Assembly (NCBI GenBank): GCA_964036195.1
Contig: OZ038456.1
Coordinates: forward strand, 18,848,001-18,912,000
Direction of reading: 5' to 3'
DNA: 64,000 nt
DNA from: Sphaerolaimus hirsutus
Taxonomy: Eukaryota; Nematoda; Chromadorea; Monhysterida; Sphaerolaimidae
Shown here: positions 57,804 to 64,000 of the stretch, one piece after another
Position numbering within the stretch: position 1 is the stretch's first letter
Layout: every line of letters starts with the position of its first letter
The notes under the pieces: generated by a model
What the model saw: the letters and a program-made list of their open reading frames with translations, nothing else
Database searches by the model: none
What the model was told of the DNA's origin: nothing
Program-made: the position numbers and the translations under genes

Positions 57804-57933
57804 GCTATCAAAGCGCTGTGAACTACTCAACAAGGATTGGTGCAATGGTTATAACGACGGGTGGTACTGGGACCTGAAAGGAAAACAGAAAACTGATGTT
57901 TATGTTGTTCGTAGGGGGTGTGATTTTTGGTGA
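57804..57933 (+). CDS. Last exon of a small Cys-rich secreted protein, copy 1
   Basis: After the acceptor CTTTACAG a frame of 42 codons runs to TGA: LSKRCELLNKDWCNGYNDGW, then a Lys-rich turn, then GCDFW. The Cys-Cys-GCxxW pattern echoes exon 2 of the gene at 55,463. It enters in phase 2, so it cannot be joined directly to the phase-1 signal exon at 55,523. An intervening exon is missing or unseen. AATAAA at 58,089 is a plausible polyadenylation signal. A near-identical exon lies at 59,479. Confidence 0.6.
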
Positions 57934-58719
57934 ATCGAGTTTAATTGGCCTATTTAGGTGCACATTCCTTTCATTTTGCTGTCAATCTGATATCCAAGTG
58001 CAAATGTACATTGTTTGAAAAATGTAAATAGTTATCATACATAAATAGTATTCTTTATGTGTCTATGTGAACCACTTAATGGAACACTAATAAAATGATC
58101 ACCATTTCACACAAAGTCATTGTAAATTGATCACAATTTACCGGGAACTGGGAATGCATCCCTAAGCCTCTTCGCGAATGCATCATGGGCTTTCACTGTG
58201 AATTTTGGTGAATAGGGTTAGGCGGGCTGTTCTAAAAAGACAGGTAAATGTGACAGAACTCATTACTAGAGGCTGCTTACCGTATGTGCTTGAATAATCC
58301 CCATGGGGAATTATTATTTCGTCAGACATTGTTGAGGGGGAACTATTTCAGGGGGAATTATTCAAGGGGGGAATTATTCAAGGGGGGAATTATTCTTCCA
58401 TCACAATTTTCAAGCATATTTGTATCAACTCATTCCACAAAATATTAACACAAAAACGTGCCATTTTTGTTTAAATCCGGCACAATATAAAGGGGTACCT
58501 AATTATTATTTCGTAAAAATTATCAAGCATATCTGTATCAACTCATTGCACAAAATATTGACACACAAACGAAAGGGGGATTATTCAAGGGGGATTATTA
58601 TTTCTTAAGGGGGTATTCAAGAGGTGGAGTTATTCAAGGGGTGAGTTATTCAAGCAAATACCGTATTACCTCGAATTATCCCCCCCTTGAATTAACCCCC
58701 CCCCCCTCGAAATACCCCC

Positions 58720-58919
58720 NNNNNNNNNNNNNNNNNNNNNNNNNNNNNNNNNNNNNNNNNNNNNNNNNNNNNNNNNNNNNNNNNNNNNNNNNNNNNNNNN
58801 NNNNNNNNNNNNNNNNNNNNNNNNNNNNNNNNNNNNNNNNNNNNNNNNNNNNNNNNNNNNNNNNNNNNNNNNNNNNNNNNNNNNNNNNNNNNNNNNNNNN
58901 NNNNNNNNNNNNNNNNNNN
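58720..58919. other. Assembly gap of exactly 200 N
   Basis: The 200 unknown bases are a round-number scaffold gap. It separates the two near-identical tandem units, so copy number here is uncertain. Confidence 0.99.
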
Positions 58920-60302
58920 CTCCTTGACACTATTACGTACTTATTCCAATTTTTTTAAATCCGATTCCAATATTCATCGATTTTTGCTTTTTTTTGCTCT
59001 TTTTCTGAAAAGCGCCCTTCTGTATTTACCATATTTCCTCGAAATACCCCCCGGGGGTTTATTTTTTCAGAGTGAGAATTTTGAGAGAAAAACGTGAATA
59101 ATGCAACAATAACCACCATTTATAAGTTTTTACAGCCTTATATAAGGATGTAGATGGTATAAACGATGTTCTAACGTAACACAGTGTTTTGGACGTCTGT
59201 TATGCATTTCCCAAACAACAAATTCATAGTGCCCATTTTGAGGGGGGTATTTCGAGGGGTGGGGGGTATTTCGAGGAAATACGGTAGTCTGTTTAAAATC
59301 GTCACTTTGATGGACAGTTGCACGAAACTTTTGTGTATTTTTGGCAGATTTACCTACTGCTAACAAGAACGTGCTCTACTGTTCCTTCTATCCGTTTTGA
59401 TGACTCATAAAGTTGCAAAAGTAGTTTTTCTCATAGACAAAACACAGCACTTAACACTTTACACTTGACACTTTACAGGCTATCAAAGCGCTGTGAACTA
59501 CTCAACAAGGATTGGTGCAATGGTTATAACGACGGGTGGTACTGGGACCTGAAAGGAAAACAGAAAACTGATGTTTATGTTGTTCATAGGGGGTGTGATT
59601 TTTGGTGAATCGAGTTTAATTGGCCTATTTAGGTGCACATTCCTTTCATTTTGCTGTCAATCTGATATCCAAGTGCAAATGTACATTGTTTGAGAAATGT
59701 AAATAGTTATCATACATAAATAGTTATCATACACAAATAGTATTCTCAATGTGTCTATGTGAACCACTTAATGGAACACTATTAAATGATCACCATTTCA
59801 CACAAATTCATTGTAAATTGATCACAATTTACCGGGAACTGGGAATGCATCCCTGAGCCTCTTCGCGAATGCATCATGGGCTTTCACTGTGAATTTTGGT
59901 GAATAGGGTTAGGCGGGCTGTTCTAAAAAGTCAGGTAAATGTGACAGAACTCATTACTAGAGGCTGCTTACCGTATGTGCTTGAATAATCCCCCTGGGGA
60001 ATTATTATTTCGTCAGACATTGTTGAGGGAGAACTATTTCAGGGGGAATTATTCAAGGGGGAATTATTCTTCCATCACAATTTTCAAGCATATTTGTATC
60101 AACTCATTCCACAAAATATTAACACAAAAACGTGCCATATTTGTTTAAATCCGGCACAATATAAAGGGGTAATTATTATTTCGTAAAAATTATCAAGCAT
60201 ATTTGTATCAACTCATTGCACAAAATATTGACACAAAAACGTGTCATTTTTGTTATCACATCCTTTTTAGGGGAATTATTCAAGGGGGATTTTTATTTCT
60301 TA
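58920..60302 (+). repeat. Tandem duplication, unit 2 (after the gap)
   Basis: This repeats unit 1, including the foldback (59,027-59,286), the Cys-rich exon and the GAATTATTCAAGG blocks. It differs by scattered substitutions, small indels and a further TTA-type insertion (60,303-60,728) near the end. Confidence 0.85.
59479..59608 (+). CDS. Last exon of a small Cys-rich secreted protein, copy 2
   Basis: It is identical in frame to 57,804-57,933 except for one Arg-to-His change before GCDFW. The polyadenylation signal is ATTAAA (59,781) rather than AATAAA. Any upstream exon of this copy would fall in or near the N gap. It may be a true paralogue or the other allele placed in tandem. Confidence 0.55.
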
Positions 60303-60728
60303 AGCCGGAATTACAGCTCAGCGGCGTTTGACGTGAAATGATTACGTCGTAAAATTGATTAACATCAAAATGGACAAAGGTACAGCATTGAAATTTCAGA
60401 ATTAGATAGTTCTAGTAATTGGGTGTAATGTCCCAAATTTTTTAAATAAAATAATCATTATTTAAGTAGTTATTAATTTACCGTCAAAATTTTTTGATGA
60501 CGTAAAATGTTTGACGTGAAATGTTGACGTAGAATGTGTAAATTTCGACGGTAAATTAATAACTACTTAAACTTTGATTATTTGATAAAATTTGTTTGGG
60601 ACATTACACACAATTACTAGAACTATCTAATTCTGAAATTTCAATGCTGTACCTTTGTCCATTTTGATGTAATCAATTTTACGACGTAATCATTTCACGT
60701 CAAACGCCGCTGAGCTGTAATTCCGGCT
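60303..60728. mobile_element. Foldback AGCCGGAATTAC element B, TSD TTA (426 bp)
   Basis: AGCCGGAATTACAGCTCAGC is mirrored by GCTGAGCTGTAATTCCGGCT. TTA lies at 60,300-60,302 and 60,729-60,731. The empty target is present in unit 1 of the tandem duplication (TTTCTTAAGGGGG at 58,601), with a single TTA. Confidence 0.95.
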
Positions 60729-60968
60729 TTAAGGGGGTATCAAAGAGGTGGAGTTATTCAAGGGGTGAGTTATTCAAGCAAATAGTATAACTAAAAGTAT
60801 TAATAGAATGTCATGGACTACTGGTCATGGACATCTGCAGAACAACCGCAAATGCAGCCAAAATAAAATTATTCTAAACATCACATAATTTTTAGGCACA
60901 ATAGATAAAATAGCTACATATTTACATGTTCATAACTGAGAGTCATGGTGACTCTCAGAGAAACTCAC

Positions 60969-61134
60969 CACAGAAGTCACTATTGGGGTCAGTTCTGCAC
61001 TGTTCTGGCATTTTTTCCTGCCAAAATGCTTCAATGCCCTCTGGCCTGATGGAAATACCTCCCCTGACAGGCTCAATAGTTGTCAGTGTGAAAATCACCA
61101 AAATTGAGCAGATTATGATCATTGCTTTGGTCAT
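60969..61134 (-). CDS. Signal-peptide first exon of an unrecognised secreted protein
   Basis: The minus strand starts at ATG 61,134 with MTKAMIIICSILVIFTLTTI, a strong signal peptide likely cut after EPVRG. It continues GGISIRPEGIEAFWQEKMPE and ...CRTDPNSDFC, ending at a GTGAGT donor (60,968) in phase 1. A TATA box lies about 95 bases upstream of the ATG. The next exon was not found; sequence below 60,960 is mostly transposon (60,303-60,728) and the tandem units. No family was recognised. Confidence 0.72.
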
Positions 61135-61225
61135 GATGTCTGCTTTTGGATGAATGAAATTTTGTATTGAAGAAATATTTTTTGAATATTTTCAGTTTTT
61201 GATATTTAGTGCACATTTACTGACA

Positions 61226-61233
61226 CTTTTATA
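61226..61233 (-). promoter_or_regulatory. TATA box
   Basis: TATAAAAG on the minus strand lies 92-99 bases upstream of the ATG at 61,134. It would place transcription start near 61,200. Confidence 0.65.
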
Positions 61234-61845
61234 CGGTGGACATACTGTTGGTTTTGTCAGCAGATGGACGATTTGAGAAATTGGAAATTGAATGTAATGT
61301 ATAATCGTAAATAAAAAATGCTACAGTGTGTGTCATGAAAACTTCAGACACTACAATTAAAACAATTACCCAATTTAATATCAGACACGTAATTTTAAAT
61401 CATTGAAATAAAATAAAAACATAAAAAAATTAACACAAAAACATACATAAAAAATAATTACTGGCCCTACCTGTATAAGTAACCACCCTTGTTTGATTTT
61501 CAATAGACAGAAATCAATGCACATTCTTAAATCAGCCAGTTAATTATTTACATAGTGAGCACATGCAAACAAACGCAGACCACTTCATTTGATGGTATTT
61601 TCTTTAAATATCGCAAAAAATACAACAAAAACTGGGAAAATTTTGCATCTGTCTCTTGCAACTGTCTCATCAAACGGCATTAAAAATGTGACAATGGCCG
61701 TCTCTGAAAAATATCATTTAGCATAAAATAGACTGTCTGGGTTTCACCGATTGAAATCTTGTGAAAAAGTTGTTTTTTTCTTCATTCACAGGATGAATTT
61801 TATGGTTCCCAGGAAAATACCTAGTTTTCAATTACCTATTCATTA
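61234..61845. other. No gene identified
   Basis: AT-rich sequence upstream of the secreted-protein promoter. No repeat family or exon was recognised. Confidence 0.4.
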
Positions 61846-63141
61846 AGCCGGAATTAGAGCTCAGCGTCGATTCGACGTAAAATGACGACGTAACATGACG
61901 TCGTAAAATTAATTACACGAGTGTGGATCATGCTACGGGTCTACAATTTTCTAAGGATAATAAATGAATCAATACCTTAATCGTGTCCAATACTGAGTGT
62001 TATCAGCCACTAGTGATGGAAAAGCGCCAGAAAAAAGGGCGCCAGGCGCCAATGGCGCCATGGCGCCATTCAGAAAGTGGGCGCCAAGCGCCAAGGGCGC
62101 CACAGAAAAAGGGCGCCAGGCGCCAAGGGCGCCATGGCGCCATTCGGAAAGCGGGCGCCAGGCGCCAATGGCGCCACGGAAAGAGGGCGCCAAGCGCCAA
62201 GGGCGCCATGCCCATGGCGCCATTTGAAAAATAGGGCGCCAGGCGCCAAGGGCGCCAGGATGAATAAGTGCATACAACACCCTGCGTGTGTTTAAAGTGT
62301 TTCTACAGCACCCTAGTACATGCATTCACTACTTAATTTGCGTTCTCGCGGGTGTAATGAACAAAGACAACACTAGCAACAAAAAAATTCGAGTAAAATA
62401 CACATGACAATTCAAACACAATGGATATTGCCATTTGACAACAATCCATTCACTTCAAATTGACTTTTCCAATCATGTTCCTCGAAATGGACAAAAAACG
62501 GAATTGCAACGATTTGAATCCGTTGATTTATGATTTTGCAAGTTCAACGTTCCATCATTCTCGTCTTCTGATCTGTCAGACACATCTGATGAACCGTTGC
62601 ACAAAATATTTATACCCACTCACACCACTTCGTCCATTTTTCTGGCAAATTCAGATCATCCATGAATGCGTTTTTCATCTTTTTTCCATTTATACAGCAC
62701 TCACCTTGAAACCCTGCTTTTTGGCGCCCTTAAAAAGCAGGGCGCCAGGTGCCAAGGGCGCCACGGAAAAAGGGCGCCAAGCGCCAAGGGCGCCATGGCG
62801 CCTTTCAGAATGTGGGCGCCAGGCGCCAAGGGCGCCACAGAAAAAGGGCGCCAAGCGCCAATGGCGCCATGGCGCGGCGCCCTTTGGCGCCCTCAAATGG
62901 CGCCATTCCATCACTATCAGCCACTACTAGAGCGAATTGAAAAATTTAATTTTTATCATTCTACGTCATCATTTTACGTCAGGGAACAAATTTTACATTT
63001 AACATTACAAGCAAATATTGACGTGAACATCCTTAACAAATTGTAGGCCCGTAGCATGATCCACACTCGTGTTATTAATTTTACGACGTCATTTTACGTC
63101 GTCATTTTACGTCAAATCGACGCTGAGCTCTAATTCCGGCT
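61846..63141. mobile_element. Foldback AGCCGGAATTAG element C, TSD TTA, with nested element
   Basis: AGCCGGAATTAGAGCTCAGC is mirrored by GCTGAGCTCTAATTCCGGCT. TTA lies at 61,843-61,845 and 63,142-63,144. Its left arm is interrupted by a GGCGCC-theme element (62,011-62,916). Compared with element A it lacks part of the central arm sequence. Confidence 0.92.
62011..62916. mobile_element. GGCGCC-theme hAT-like element, TSD TCAGCCAC (906 bp)
   Basis: TAGTGATGGAAAAGCGCC and GGCGCCATTCCATCACTA are inverted ends. TCAGCCAC is repeated exactly at 62,003-62,010 and 62,917-62,924, and occurs once in the uninterrupted element A. The two arms are fields of GGCGCCAAGCGCC and GGCGCCATGGCG. The 440-bp centre (62,265-62,720) is AT-rich. 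Open frames run through the arms only because the repeats lack stop codons. Confidence 0.96.
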
Positions 63142-63259
63142 TTAACGTTAAGAATTCAAAAATTCATTGAGCACAATGTCTGCAAATTCCTCGGTATATG
63201 ACTATAAACACATGTGCATCTATGTAATTGTTTGATTTTTATACGTCTGAGTATGGGGA

Positions 63260-63387
63260 ATTTCCAAAAATTTCTGGCGAAATAATAGACCCCCCTCGAA
63301 TAAACCCCCCTCGAATTATCCCCCCTCAAATTTTGCTGGCGAAATAATAAACCCCCTGGGGGTATTTCGAGGTAGGTAATACGGTAT
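63260..63387. repeat. ACCGTATT-family right half
   Basis: Blocks of CCCCCCTCGAATAAACCCCC end at TTTCGAGGTAGGTAATACGG. The left end is not recognisable. Confidence 0.55.
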
Positions 63388-63767
63388 CTGTACTTGGGAT
63401 TGGGAGCTTCCTAAAAGTATGCGTAACTATGTGTTTCAGTATATTTTGCAGTATTTTCAATAAAAGTCAGTATCTCAGTATATTTTCAAGTATTTTTCAG
63501 ATGGAAACGTAAACATATTCACTCACTATATGTATTTTTTGAGTAAATGTATAAAAAATTTAACCATGATAGAGTACCTCAATATATGTACTGAAATACT
63601 ATGTCCAGAGTGCACTTGTAGGAAATGCACACTAAATCAACATGTCCGAATGTATCACGTCATGTTTGCATCAAATACAAAACTCACTGTAAGTGAGCTT
63701 GGCATGGGAGGCACAGTTCAGAAAGATACACATTTATTTACATTTATTTGACGTAGGTGTAGGTATA
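63388..63767. other. No gene identified
   Basis: AT-rich. A 73-codon open frame at 63,530-63,751 (plus) includes CPECTCRKCTLNQH, but no start context, splice partner or family supports it. Confidence 0.3.
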
Positions 63768-64000
63768 GTCGGCAGACATGATATTATACAGGTTTGGTCC
63801 ACTTATGTTTCGCTTCGCTGAGCGTCAATGAAATTCAACATCTTACTGAACAGTGAAGTGCGATACATCTTAAATACGGTAGAAAAACGGTGCACAGTGG
63901 GTCGTGAATATGTCAATATGTATAGTCGACAGACATATCATTCTACAAAATTGGAAAGTTATATTTTGTTATTGTAGAGCGAACGAGAAAGGAATTTAGT
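63768..64000 (-). mobile_element. GTCGGC-ended element, inverted, runs off window
   Basis: GTCGGCAGACATGATATTAT is followed by the complement of the right part of 30,446-31,117 (GGTTTGGTCCACTTATGTTT and TTCGCTGAGCGTCAATG). This copy is therefore in the opposite orientation. Confidence 0.8.

Larger units (their letters stand above)
57258..58719 (+). repeat. Tandem duplication, unit 1 (before the gap)
   Basis: Sequence from CTCCTTGACACTGTTACG onward repeats at 58,920 with an offset of about 1.66 kb. It includes a foldback (57,362-57,612), a Cys-rich last exon and GGGGAATTATTCAAGG blocks. The unit runs into the N gap at 58,720. Confidence 0.85.

Noticed and set aside
62003..62930. Long open frames in all directions through the GGCGCC element
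   Set aside because: They come from stop-free repeats of GGCGCCA words. Products are Ala/Arg/Pro-rich and change with the repeat number.

Overview
This window looks like nuclear DNA from an invertebrate animal. It is AT-rich. Its coding DNA is split into short exons with GT/AG splice sites, and the recognisable domains are animal ones: a DEG/ENaC channel, a C-type lectin domain (CTLD), EGF repeats, a Quiver/Ly6 fold, a secreted endonuclease/exonuclease/phosphatase (EEP) domain, and small Cys-rich secreted proteins. I cannot name the phylum. There is no prokaryotic gene organisation.

Genes. (1) 7,076-20,334, minus strand: about 16 exons whose phases connect almost throughout, encoding CTLD, then EGF repeats, then a DEG/ENaC ectodomain with the second transmembrane segment. 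One CTLD exon and one EGF exon are interrupted by transposons. (2) 27,218-28,597, plus: three exons forming the C-terminal half of an EEP phosphodiesterase/nuclease. (3) 28,878-29,557, minus: the last two exons of an unrecognised Cys-rich protein. (4) 48,241-49,867, plus: three exons of a Quiver/Sleepless-like Ly6 protein. (5) 55,463-56,046, plus: a complete two-exon secreted Cys-rich protein of 82 aa. Two tandem copies of a related last exon follow at 57.8 and 59.5 kb, separated by a 200-N assembly gap. (6) 60,969-61,134, minus: a signal-peptide first exon with a good TATA box. A PIF/Harbinger transposase pseudogene (739-1,841) and a BEL/Pao reverse-transcriptase pseudogene (25.35-26.72 kb) are the only transposon-coding regions seen.

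Most of the rest is short non-autonomous DNA transposons, often nested. The largest group has hAT features: ends starting CAG or TAG and 8-bp target-site duplications (TSDs) that I could read directly for more than ten copies. Each family is built from its own short low-complexity 'theme' (GGCGCC, GGCACCGG, GATCCC, ATATCGA, CGGAAAA, TTTACG, AAAACGTTTT, TTTTATTTTA, GGGGCTGCAG, GATAGATAGC). A second group has long perfect inverted repeats and 3-bp TTA duplications. Other groups have termini starting ACCGTATT, GTCGGCAGAC, CCTACACACA or CTGGTGCC.

A direct duplication of about 3.1 kb (2,719-5,850 and 30,963-34,961) gives an internal before/after record. One copy carries an 816-bp hAT-like element, and the other carries what looks like its excision footprint. 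Two further insertions also have a matching empty site inside this window.
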